Assembly: GCA_024679435.1 (NCBI GenBank)
Contig: JAIBDK010000171.1
Span: 1-5,636 of the forward strand
Origin: Gammaproteobacteria bacterium
Lineage (GTDB): Bacteria; Pseudomonadota; Gammaproteobacteria; Arenicellales; Poriferihabitantaceae
Length of the DNA stretch: 5,636 bases
Direction of reading: 5' to 3'
In this document: in pieces, positions 1-5,636 of the stretch
Position numbering within the stretch: the stretch's first letter is position 1
Layout of the letters: every line of letters begins with the position of its first letter
The notes under the pieces: model-generated
Database searches by the model: none
What the model was told of the DNA's origin: nothing
What the model saw: only the letters and a program-made list of their open reading frames with translations
Position numbers and translations under genes: made by a program

Positions 1-1064
1 ATCTGTCCATCGGTAATAGATATTACGTTTGTTGGAACGAAAGCGGACACGTCACCCGCCTGGGTTTCGATAATAGGTAATGCCGTTAATGAACCGGTTT
101 TTCCTTTTACTTCACCGTTAGTCCGCTTTTCAACTTCCACTGCATTGATTCTTGCAGATCGCTCCAGAAGGCGTGAGTGCAGATAAAAAACGTCGCCCGG
201 ATAAGCTTCACGGCCGGGAGGGCGTTTTAAAAGCAAAGAAATCTGCCGGTAGGCCCAGGCCTGCTTGGTCAGATCATCATAAATAATCAATGCATCTTCA
301 CCCTTGTCACGGAAGTATTCGCCCATCGTGCAGCCGGAATAGGGTGCAATGAACTGCTCCGCGGCGGAGTTAGACGCTGATGCTGCAACCACTACAGTGT
401 GATCCATAGCGCCGTGCTCTTCGAGCTTTCTAACTACGCCTGCAATACTGGACGCCTTTTGCCCAATAGCAACGTAGATACATTTAATGCCGGTGCCTTT
501 CTGGTTGATGATTGCATCGATTGCGACAGCGGTTTTACCGGTTTGTCTGTCACCGATAATCAGTTCTCGCTGACCTCGACCAACTGGCACCATGGAGTCA
601 ATTGACTTCAGTCCGATTTGCACCGGCTGATCAACTGACTGACGCGCGATTACACCGGGGGCAATCTTTTCGATCGGGGAAGACATCGTATTCTCGATCG
701 CTCCCTTGCCATCGATGGGTTGTCCCAGTGCGTTTACAACACGACCCAGCATTGAGTCACCGGTCGGCACCTCCAATATACGTCCGGTACATTTAACCGT
801 ATCGCCTTCTGAAAGATGCTTGTAATCACCCAGGATTACGACTCCCACAGAATCTTGTTCAAGGTTAAGTGCAAGACCAAATGTGTTACCCGGGAATTCA
901 AGCATTTCACCCTGCATCGCCTGGCTTAAACCGTGGACTCGGGCAATCCCGTCAGTCAACATGACGATTGTGCCTTCGGTTGTTGCTTCCGCATCGGATT
1001 CGAAGTTCTTGATTCGATCCTTAATCAGCTCGCTGATTTCAGATGGATTCAGTTGTATGGACAT
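1..1064 (-). CDS. atpA: F1Fo ATP synthase subunit alpha, partial (C-terminus beyond window)
   Basis: Alpha subunit of the cytoplasmic F1 sector, which alternates with beta in the catalytic hexamer and carries the non-catalytic nucleotide sites. I translated about 354 residues by hand; E. coli alpha is 513, so the last third is cut off by the window edge. The protein starts MSIQLNPSEISELIKDRI, typical of gammaproteobacterial alpha. The P-loop GDRQTGKT lies at about residues 171-178 (nt 531-554). The Walker B stretch ALIIYDDLTKQA follows, then the conserved RPPGREAYPGDVFYLHSRLLER block and GEVKGKTGSLTALPIIETQ just before the edge. The Arg of the downstream SRVGGAAQ block is not in view. The ATG at 1062-1064 is chosen because AGAGGA lies 10 bases upstream. 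It is the sixth gene of the operon, 51 bases after atpH. Identity is near certain. Confidence 0.98.
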   Translation of the reverse strand, partial: MSIQLNPSEISELIKDRIKNFESDAEATTEGTIVMLTDGIARVHGLSQAMQGEMLEFPGNTFGLALNLEQDSVGVVILGDYKHLSEGDTVKCTGRILEVPTGDSMLGRVVNALGQPIDGKGAIENTMSSPIEKIAPGVIARQSVDQPVQIGLKSIDSMVPVGRGQRELIIGDRQTGKTAVAIDAIINQKGTGIKCIYVAIGQKASSIAGVVRKLEEHGAMDHTVVVAASASNSAAEQFIAPYSGCTMGEYFRDKGEDALIIYDDLTKQAWAYRQISLLLKRPPGREAYPGDVFYLHSRLLERSARINAVEVEKRTNGEVKGKTGSLTALPIIETQAGDVSAFVPTNVISITDGQ

Positions 1065-1074
1065 TTCTAAAATT

Positions 1075-1080
1075 TCCTCT
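1075..1080 (-). promoter_or_regulatory. Shine-Dalgarno site of atpA
   Basis: AGAGGA on the minus strand, with its 3' end 10 bases before the ATG at 1064. It fixes the start of the partial atpA. It is one of the clearest ribosome binding sites in the window, fitting the need for three alpha subunits per complex. Confidence 0.7.
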
Positions 1081-1115
1081 AGTTCGAGTTTGCCAGGATT
1101 CCAACCAACGAGTGG

Positions 1116-1652
1116 TTATCGACCAATAGCACCTACAAGTTGTTCAAGTTGCGCCTTAACCGAGCCGTCTACAACCCAGTCACCCGCGCGAATTACGGCT
1201 CCACCAATCAGCTCTTCATCAACGTCAAAGTCCAGCTTTACGGTTCTGCCAAGAGATTTTTGTAATACCTCGGCAAACTGCTGTTTCTGGCTATCATCAA
1301 TATTCGATGCCGTTGTCATCTGCGCCTCAATAATGCTCTCAGCCTCATCCTTTAGCACCACATAGGCCCGCGATATCTCAGGTAAAACATCCACCCTACC
1401 GTTGCGAACCAGAAGCCGAACCAAATTAGCGGCTTCAGAACTGAGATTATCTCCCGCTACCGAGGAAACAAGATCAACGATATCTTGATCTGAAGCCTGA
1501 GGATTGCTGATAAAAGAAAGCGTATCGCTCTCGGCCGCGATGATAGACAACAATTCGAGTTGATCACTCCAGCCAGCGAGATCTCCCTGCTCTCGAGCCA
1601 ATTCGAAAATCGCTTTTGCATAAGGTCTGGCCAGGTTAGTTTGATCTGCCAT
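1116..1652 (-). CDS. atpH: F1Fo ATP synthase subunit delta
   Basis: Delta subunit (equivalent to mitochondrial OSCP), which caps F1 and links it to the b-subunit peripheral stalk. The protein has 178 residues, against 177 in E. coli. The N-terminal helical domain opens with LARPYAKAIFELA at about residues 7-19, the classic delta signature. The C-terminal stalk-binding part carries LGRTVKLDFDVDEELIGG and then IRAGDWVVDGSVKAQLEQL near the end, matching the E. coli C-terminal motif. No signal peptide or membrane segment is apparent, as expected for a soluble stalk protein. It starts 15 bases after the atpF stop with only a weak ribosome binding site (CGGGCTCG region), so translational coupling to atpF is likely. 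Full length, nothing missing. Confidence 0.97.
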   Translation of the reverse strand: MADQTNLARPYAKAIFELAREQGDLAGWSDQLELLSIIAAESDTLSFISNPQASDQDIVDLVSSVAGDNLSSEAANLVRLLVRNGRVDVLPEISRAYVVLKDEAESIIEAQMTTASNIDDSQKQQFAEVLQKSLGRTVKLDFDVDEELIGGAVIRAGDWVVDGSVKAQLEQLVGAIGR

Positions 1653-1667
1653 TATGTTCGAGCCCGA

Positions 1668-2138
1668 TTACAGCTTAGCAGCCAGTTGATCGAGAAGATC
1701 AGAATGCGCCTTTTCATCGACTTCCCGCTTGAGAATCTGCTGAGCTCCAGCGACAGCCAGTGCACTTACCTGACCACGCAATGAATCTTTTGCCTTGTTG
1801 GTCTCGGTCTCGATTTCTTCACGAGCCGCAGCCAGAATACGTTCGCTTTCAGCGCGCGCCTGCTCTCTCATTTCATCGATAATGTCGCCACCCTGCTTTT
1901 CCGCATTGCTGACAATTTCGCTAGCCTGGGTTTTAGCTTGCGCAACAAATTGCTCGACCTGCTTAACGCCTTCCGCCTCAGCCTGCTGGCCTTTGTCGGC
2001 AGCGGCCAAACCGTCTGCAATCGTTGTTTTGCGCTCGTTCAGGGCACCGATCATGGGCCCCCAGACAAATTTTTTGCTAAACCATACAAAGGCCAGGAAA
2101 AAAAGCATCTGCCAGAATAATGTAACGTTAATATTCAT
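1668..2138 (-). CDS. atpF: F1Fo ATP synthase subunit b
   Basis: Peripheral stalk subunit b, anchored in the inner membrane and working as a dimer that holds F1 stationary against the rotor. It has 156 residues, the same as E. coli b. One N-terminal membrane helix spans about residues 6-23, followed by the conserved hinge with W26, P28 and R36 in the NERKTTIADGL block. From there to about residue 120 the sequence is highly charged and Ala/Glu/Lys rich, as in the right-handed coiled-coil dimerisation region. The C-terminus (ALAVAGAQQILKREVDEKAH) matches the delta-binding end of E. coli b. AAAGG lies 8 bases before the ATG. The 98-base gap from atpE is the longest inside this operon; it holds no reading frame and only a trivial 4-bp stem. 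Confidence 0.98.
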   Translation of the reverse strand: MNINVTLFWQMLFFLAFVWFSKKFVWGPMIGALNERKTTIADGLAAADKGQQAEAEGVKQVEQFVAQAKTQASEIVSNAEKQGGDIIDEMREQARAESERILAAAREEIETETNKAKDSLRGQVSALAVAGAQQILKREVDEKAHSDLLDQLAAKL

Positions 2139-2236
2139 CTTGTTTACCTTTAGTTATTTCAGATGATGTATCTGTTTGCCTCGATCTATATCCAGACAAC
2201 AACACTCTCTGCGGCTAAAGACGTTGCTCGCGTCAG

Positions 2237-2473
2237 TTAAGCTGCTGCAACCACAAACAGGATGTACATAGACACACCCACAGCGATCATCGGCACAGCG
2301 TCAACCAGCCCCATCACGATAAAGAACTGAGTTCTGAGCATCGGGATCAGTTCAGGCTGCCGTGCTGCACCTTCAATAAAACGTCCACCCAGCATACCAA
2401 TGCCGATTGCTGCGCCCAGTGCGCCCAGGCCCATCATAAGTGCGCCTGCGATGTAAATTAGTGCTGCTTCCAT
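2237..2473 (-). CDS. atpE: F1Fo ATP synthase subunit c (rotor ring proteolipid)
   Basis: Proteolipid c, which forms the rotor ring that carries protons across the membrane. It has 78 residues in two membrane helices (about 4-33 and 45-75) joined by a polar loop with the conserved R38-Q39-P40. The proton-carrying carboxylate is Asp58 in GLVDAVPMIAVG, equivalent to E. coli Asp61. The residue after it is Ala, and helix 1 lacks the Gln/Glu seen in sodium-binding rings, so a proton-driven enzyme is inferred. Helix 1 has the packing motif GLGALGAAIGIG. I chose the ATG at 2473: GGAG lies 6 bases before it. An in-frame TTG at 2485 would add four residues but overlaps that Shine-Dalgarno. A U-rich leader precedes the gene. 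Confidence 0.98.
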   Translation of the reverse strand: MEAALIYIAGALMMGLGALGAAIGIGMLGGRFIEGAARQPELIPMLRTQFFIVMGLVDAVPMIAVGVSMYILFVVAAA

Positions 2474-2479
2474 CTTAGT

Positions 2480-2520
2480 CTCCAAAAATTGTAAGTTGGG
2501 TAAAAATAAAAAAAGAAAAG
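2480..2520 (-). promoter_or_regulatory. U-rich leader and ribosome binding site of atpE
   Basis: On the mRNA strand, GGAG (2480-2483) is preceded by a short U run (2486-2490) and then a strongly U-rich tract at about 2501-2520, inside the 84-base atpB-atpE gap. In E. coli, the region just upstream of atpE is an established translational enhancer that helps give the high c-subunit dose. The TGGAGACT around this Shine-Dalgarno also resembles the E. coli site. The enhancer role here is inferred from position and composition. Confidence 0.5.
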
Positions 2521-2557
2521 TTTTTGATTAATGTCGGATTTTGTTTTTATCCATTTG

Positions 2558-3421
2558 CTAGTGGTGTGAGTGCGCCATATCCATATACACGACAGTAAGC
2601 ACCATAAAAATAAATGCCTGCAGAGTAATAACCAGTATGTGGAAAACCGCCCATATAAATTGTAGAGCACCACCCGAAACGGACAGAATAATACTCGACC
2701 CGAACATCAAAGAAATCAGGATAAAAATCATCTCACCGGCATACATGTTGCCGAAAAGACGTAAGGAGTGTGAAACCGGTTTAGCCAGCAATCCCACTGC
2801 TTCAAGAAAGAAGTTGATAGGCAGCAACAGGATTTTAAGAACAATGTTCTTCGATTCAAAAGGGTGCATAGTCAGTTCTGCACTGAACCCACCTAATCCT
2901 TTTTTTGCAATGCTGTAGTAAATCATCAGGAAAAAAACGCCCAGTGACATGCCAAACGTGACGTTTGGATCAGTGGATGGGACTACCTTTTGATAAGGCA
3001 CACCCGCTTTTTCCAAAATCAGCGGGATAAGATCTACGGGGATCAAATCCATGAAATTCATCATGAAAATCCAGCAAAAAATAGTTAACGCCAATGGCGC
3101 CACGATATCACTTTTGCCGGAAAACGAAGACCGAACGTTGTCGTCGATAAATTCCACCACCATTTCGACAAATCCCTGCGCATTTTCAGGAACACCTGCG
3201 GTAACCCTTTTCGCGATTCTAGAAAAAAACAGCAGAAAGAGCGCGCCCATCGCGAAGGACCAGAACAAACTGTCTATATGAACCGCCCAGAAACCCATCT
3301 CTGAAATTTCCTCAGCAGAATGCGCAATACCCCATGAGCCGTCGGCTTTGGGGCCGAAAGTCAGGTTCGTCAGGTGGTGACGAATATATTCACCAGACGT
3401 CAGTGTTCCAGATGATGCCAT
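2558..3421 (-). CDS. atpB: F1Fo ATP synthase subunit a
   Basis: Stator subunit a, the inner-membrane protein that forms the two proton half-channels facing the c ring. It has 287 residues, slightly longer than the E. coli protein (271). The essential Arg is R221 in LRLFGNMYAGE (E. coli R210), with E230 matching E219. H261 and Q268 in FHILVITLQAFIFM match H245 and Q252. The MNFMDLIPVDLIP block lies at about 121-133. Five to six hydrophobic helices are visible, at about 52-70, 104-126, 154-173, 193-214, 228-250 and 253-281. The N-terminus EYIRHHLTNLTFG is typical of gammaproteobacterial a subunits. Position 218, three before the essential Arg, is His where E. coli has Leu207. The ATG at 3421 has only a weak AGAAG upstream; its 55-base gap from atpI is AT-rich. 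Confidence 0.98.
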   Translation of the reverse strand: MASSGTLTSGEYIRHHLTNLTFGPKADGSWGIAHSAEEISEMGFWAVHIDSLFWSFAMGALFLLFFSRIAKRVTAGVPENAQGFVEMVVEFIDDNVRSSFSGKSDIVAPLALTIFCWIFMMNFMDLIPVDLIPLILEKAGVPYQKVVPSTDPNVTFGMSLGVFFLMIYYSIAKKGLGGFSAELTMHPFESKNIVLKILLLPINFFLEAVGLLAKPVSHSLRLFGNMYAGEMIFILISLMFGSSIILSVSGGALQFIWAVFHILVITLQAFIFMVLTVVYMDMAHSHH

Positions 3422-3476
3422 TAACTTCTAATTCTAATAAATAACTGTTCTATTTTTAAAGCCAGTTCCGACGAAA

Positions 3477-3950
3477 TCACAACATGTCGCCCGTTCTTTT
3501 TTCCGGCTTCATCATTGTCCAGGCACTTGCGAACTGGACAATTATATAACTAATCAACATTTCGACCGGCGCAAGCTGCAGCACAATTAAGCCCAAAGCG
3601 ATTCCGCCGCCCACTATTACCAGTTTATTCGCCAGTCCCGAAAAAATCGGAATCATCGCAAGATTCCCCGATGTTCTGGTTGCCTCGCTGGCACGCCGGA
3701 CACTTCTGGCGCTTAGTATTGTCCCCGCTATTGCGAGTCCAGAGCCGTATATTGCCGACCCTGCATTTCTCCCGAGAACGTTCAGATATGCAGATAAACC
3801 CTCGGTACTGTCGCTCATGATAAGCACACTTATTGCAGCGGTCACCATCACAATCACCGATGCAACCGTTACCTGAAGTATCAAAACACGCCTGACACTG
3901 CTTTCCAGGTCGATTTTTTCACCATTATTCATGGGCTTACCAAAGTTCAT
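3477..3950 (-). CDS. atpI: ATP synthase assembly protein AtpI
   Basis: Small membrane protein encoded first in the atp operon. In other bacteria AtpI assists c-ring assembly and is not a stoichiometric part of the enzyme. It has 157 residues with four predicted membrane segments, at about 22-45, 63-82, 97-125 and 129-147, and a short Lys/Arg-rich C-terminus. The family is poorly conserved in sequence, so the call rests on the four-helix layout, the size and the position directly before atpB. The ATG at 3950 is preceded by GGGCGGTGAC, a rough purine-rich ribosome site. An internal ATG at 3932 would remove six residues and has a poorer upstream sequence, but cannot be excluded. It is the first gene after the candidate operon promoter, with a leader of about 25 bases. 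Confidence 0.88.
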   Translation of the reverse strand: MNFGKPMNNGEKIDLESSVRRVLILQVTVASVIVMVTAAISVLIMSDSTEGLSAYLNVLGRNAGSAIYGSGLAIAGTILSARSVRRASEATRTSGNLAMIPIFSGLANKLVIVGGGIALGLIVLQLAPVEMLISYIIVQFASAWTMMKPEKRTGDML

Positions 3951-3970
3951 GTCACCGCCCGGGCGATCAC
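3951..3970. repeat. GC-rich palindrome in the atpI leader
   Basis: The core CGCCCGGGCG at 3956-3965 is a perfect 10-bp palindrome, and the outer bases extend the symmetry imperfectly to 20 bp. It lies directly against the atpI start codon and includes the likely ribosome binding site. It could be an operator or an mRNA structure that limits atpI translation. The symmetry is seen directly; a function is not shown. Confidence 0.4.
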
Positions 3971-3982
3971 AAGAGGCGGCGG

Positions 3983-4011
3983 ATTATAAGGGCATCAATA
4001 AGGGTGGTCAA
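3983..4011 (-). promoter_or_regulatory. Candidate sigma70 promoter of the atp operon
   Basis: On the minus strand TTGACC (4006-4011) and a perfect TATAAT (3983-3988) are separated by exactly 17 bases. Five of six bases of the -35 and six of six of the -10 match consensus. Transcription would start near 3976-3977, giving a leader of about 25 bases before the atpI ATG. Strength and position fit a strong housekeeping promoter for the whole operon. Confidence 0.82.
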
Positions 4012-4021
4012 CCTGCTATGG

Positions 4022-4030
4022 TGATACAAT
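4022..4030 (+). promoter_or_regulatory. Possible extended -10 promoter of the cyclase gene
   Basis: TGATACAAT fits an extended -10 (TGN plus TACAAT, five of six). No convincing -35 exists at 16-18 bases upstream, where the sequence is G-rich and overlaps the -35 of the opposing atp promoter. The start would fall near 4037, about 25 bases before the ATG. A weak or activator-dependent promoter is the best reading; other AT-rich positions are possible. Confidence 0.3.
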
Positions 4031-4039
4031 TTGCATTGT
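4026..4039. repeat. Inverted repeat ACAAT-N4-ATTGT in the divergent intergenic region
   Basis: Perfect 5-bp arms (4026-4030 and 4035-4039) around TTGC. It overlaps the candidate -10 of the plus-strand gene and lies 15 bp upstream of the atp -35. A dimeric regulator could bind here, but a 5-bp repeat in AT-rich DNA can also arise by chance. Confidence 0.3.
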
Positions 4040-4061
4040 TCTTAAACTATAAAAATTTACT

Positions 4062-5636
4062 ATGATTTGCGGTCATTGTGGGGCAGATAACAAAGCAGGC
4101 AGGAAATTTTGCAGCCAATGTGGGCAAAACTTGCCCGCGTTATGCTTAGGCTGTGGCTATGAAAATGACCAAAATGACCGTTTTTGCGGTGGCTGCGGCG
4201 TCAATCTGGAGCCCAGCGCCAGTCCAAACGCAGCAAAACCAGACGGGGCGTCGCCAGTTCCTGAGCCTGAACCAGAGCCCAGGCCGGATTTAAAGGGCAA
4301 ATTCATTGATGAAAAATCACTTGCTCCTCGCCAACAAGCAGAAAAGCGTCAGCTTACCGTTATGTTTTGTGACCTTGCAGACTCCACGGCAATGTCCTCC
4401 CGGATGGATCCTGAAGATCTTAGCCAGCTTAATCAACTATATCAGGAGACCTGCAGTTCTGTCGTAGAAGAGTTTGGCGGCTATATCGCACGCTATATGG
4501 GAGACGGAGTATTGTGCTATTTCGGTTATCCCCGTGCCCACGAAAATGATGCTGAGCGATCCATTCACGCCGCCTTGCGCATCCAGTCCCGAATAAAAGA
4601 AATCAACGAGGAAGGCCTGATGCCGGAATTGATGAGTGTTCGCATCGGAATTGCAACCGGACCTGTGATTGTCGGTGAAGTAGTGGGGACCGGTGCCGCC
4701 AGAGAAAGCACTGCGGTCGGAAAAACTCCTAATCTCGCGGCCCGACTGCAATCTCTGGCACAACCCGGAAAGATCGTAATCGCCAACGAAACTCGCATCC
4801 TTGCCGGTTCTCGATTCGAGCTAGCCAATACCGGGCAACATCAACTAAAAGGGATTGACACCCTGGTCGATGCCTGGGAAGTACTGAGTGTCTCATCCAC
4901 CAACAGTCGGTTTGAAGCCCGTGGAAATCAGAAGCTCACTGCTTTTGTTGGAAGAAAACACGAACGAGCGCTGCTGGAAGATTGTTTCGAACAGGCAACT
5001 CACCGCAATGGCCAAATTGTTATGCTTTGCGGGGAGCCGGGCATTGGCAAATCTCGATTGATACAGTTTGCCACAGATTTGAGTTCCGACCCGGTAATTA
5101 CCCTGCAGTGCTCTCCACACCATCAGAATAGTTCTTTATATCCGCTTATTGAATACTTCAGATCTGTTCAACAACAAAATAATGATAACAGCGAGAGCTG
5201 GATTGAGTCCCTGCTTGAACAACGTGGAATATCTGATCCGGATGCTCCGGGACTGATAGATAAACTCATAAATGGCACAACCCGCTACCCCATATCCATT
5301 CCCGGTCTGCCTTTGCAAAAACAACGAACAATGGAACTGGTTTCTGACATACTGCTCCAATCTCAGACTGACGAATTAAAAGGAAAAGGGAAGGCGGTAA
5401 TCGTGGTCATAGAGGACCTACACTGGATCGATCACACAACCCATGAACTGTTGAACAGTCTTGTTTTCAACGTCACAGATCAGGCGGCGTTACTGCTTTT
5501 CAGTTTCCGACCGGAGTTCATGGCTCCCTGGGTCGGGCCGTCCCATGTTCATCTACTAAATTTGAACCGTATCAGCAACGAACAATGCTATCAAATGATC
5601 GTCAACCTTCTCGGGCCGGAAGAATCCGGCGAGATG
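4062..5636 (+). CDS. Double zinc ribbon / class III nucleotide cyclase / AAA_16 ATPase protein, partial (C-terminus beyond window)
   Basis: Large multidomain signalling protein; 525 residues are visible and the frame is open at the edge. Residues 3-45 form a double zinc ribbon with four CxxC pairs (C3/C6, C17/C20, C28/C31, C42/C45). Residues 50-95 are a linker with an Glu-Pro run at 67-75. Residues 97-275 are a class III cyclase: metal Asp D104 (VMFCDLADSTAMS) and D148 (RYMGDGVLCYFGYP), and transition-state N224 and R228 (TPNLAARLQ). Thr217 sits where classical adenylate cyclases have Asp, pointing to subclass IIIb. From about 293 an AAA_16/STAND ATPase follows, with Walker A GEPGIGKS (324-331), Walker B VIVVIEDLHWID (446-457) and SFRPEF (481-486). 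Relatives usually end in TPR-like repeats; that part is not visible. No membrane segment is seen, so it is probably cytoplasmic. The likely reaction is ATP to cAMP, gated by the ATPase/TPR part; the signal is unknown. The ATG at 4062 is the only possible start, because an in-frame TAA lies at 4050-4052 and the zinc ribbon begins at residue 3. No Shine-Dalgarno is present. Confidence 0.92.
   Translation, partial: MICGHCGADNKAGRKFCSQCGQNLPALCLGCGYENDQNDRFCGGCGVNLEPSASPNAAKPDGASPVPEPEPEPRPDLKGKFIDEKSLAPRQQAEKRQLTVMFCDLADSTAMSSRMDPEDLSQLNQLYQETCSSVVEEFGGYIARYMGDGVLCYFGYPRAHENDAERSIHAALRIQSRIKEINEEGLMPELMSVRIGIATGPVIVGEVVGTGAARESTAVGKTPNLAARLQSLAQPGKIVIANETRILAGSRFELANTGQHQLKGIDTLVDAWEVLSVSSTNSRFEARGNQKLTAFVGRKHERALLEDCFEQATHRNGQIVMLCGEPGIGKSRLIQFATDLSSDPVITLQCSPHHQNSSLYPLIEYFRSVQQQNNDNSESWIESLLEQRGISDPDAPGLIDKLINGTTRYPISIPGLPLQKQRTMELVSDILLQSQTDELKGKGKAVIVVIEDLHWIDHTTHELLNSLVFNVTDQAALLLFSFRPEFMAPWVGPSHVHLLNLNRISNEQCYQMIVNLLGPEESGEM

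Noticed and set aside
883..1365. Plus-strand reading frame of 160 codons
   Set aside because: It lies antisense across atpA and atpH, which are strongly supported; the Ser-rich composition is typical of a shadow frame.
2220..2234. Stem GACG/CGTC just after the atpE stop as a terminator or processing hairpin
   Set aside because: A 4-bp stem with a 7-base loop and no following U run is too weak to call.
2237..2473. Sodium-dependent c ring
   Set aside because: The residue after Asp58 is Ala and helix 1 lacks the Gln/Glu ligands of sodium-binding rings, so a proton ring is the better reading.
2474..2485. Upstream in-frame TTG start for atpE giving 82 residues
   Set aside because: It overlaps the GGAG ribosome site that serves the ATG at 2473, and the 78-residue product matches the normal length of c subunits.
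3932..3950. Internal ATG at 3932 as the true atpI start
   Set aside because: The sequence before it is a poorer ribosome site than that before 3950; the difference is six residues and does not affect the call.
4048..4053. TATAAA as the -10 of the cyclase gene
   Set aside because: The only -35-like hexamer (TTGCAT, 4031-4036) is 11 bases away, too close, and the transcript would begin almost at the ATG. It remains possible only for a leaderless mRNA.
4437..5360. Several minus-strand reading frames of 74-108 codons
   Set aside because: All lie antisense to the cyclase-ATPase frame, which carries recognisable catalytic motifs throughout; none shows a family motif.

Overview
The window reads as a piece of a gammaproteobacterial chromosome with roughly balanced base composition. 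The evidence is a run of F1Fo ATP synthase genes on the minus strand in the classical proteobacterial order atpI-atpB-atpE-atpF-atpH-atpA. The proteins resemble E. coli and Pseudomonas subunits closely in length and motifs: a b subunit of 156 residues, a delta subunit of 178, a c subunit of 78, and the a-subunit and alpha-subunit signature blocks. I assign the class from remembered family sequences, not from a database search.

Layout: positions 1-1064 hold the N-terminal two thirds of atpA, which runs off the left edge. Then, reading right to left in window coordinates, come atpH (1116-1652), atpF (1668-2138), atpE (2237-2473), atpB (2558-3421) and atpI (3477-3950), all on the minus strand with short gaps of 15-98 bases. 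A near-consensus sigma70 promoter (TTGACC, 17-base spacer, TATAAT) sits just upstream of atpI and is the obvious operon promoter. The remaining genes of the usual operon (atpG, atpD, atpC) would lie beyond position 1 and are not visible.

To the right of a 111-base divergent intergenic region, a large plus-strand gene starts at 4062 and is still open at 5636. Its 525 visible residues encode a double zinc ribbon, a Pro/Glu-rich linker, a class III nucleotide cyclase domain and the start of an AAA_16/STAND-type ATPase. This is a multidomain signalling protein of a widespread but poorly understood family. It is the least ordinary part of the window and shares the promoter region with the ATP synthase operon.

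Functionally, atpB, atpE and atpF form the membrane proton channel, rotor ring and stalk. AtpH joins the stalk to F1, AtpA is part of the F1 hexamer, and AtpI helps c-ring assembly. The divergent cyclase probably makes cAMP (or another cyclic nucleotide). Any functional tie to ATP synthase is only a hypothesis from position. There is no gene-free stretch above 300 bases, and I saw no tRNA, rRNA, CRISPR, insertion sequence or intrinsic terminator.
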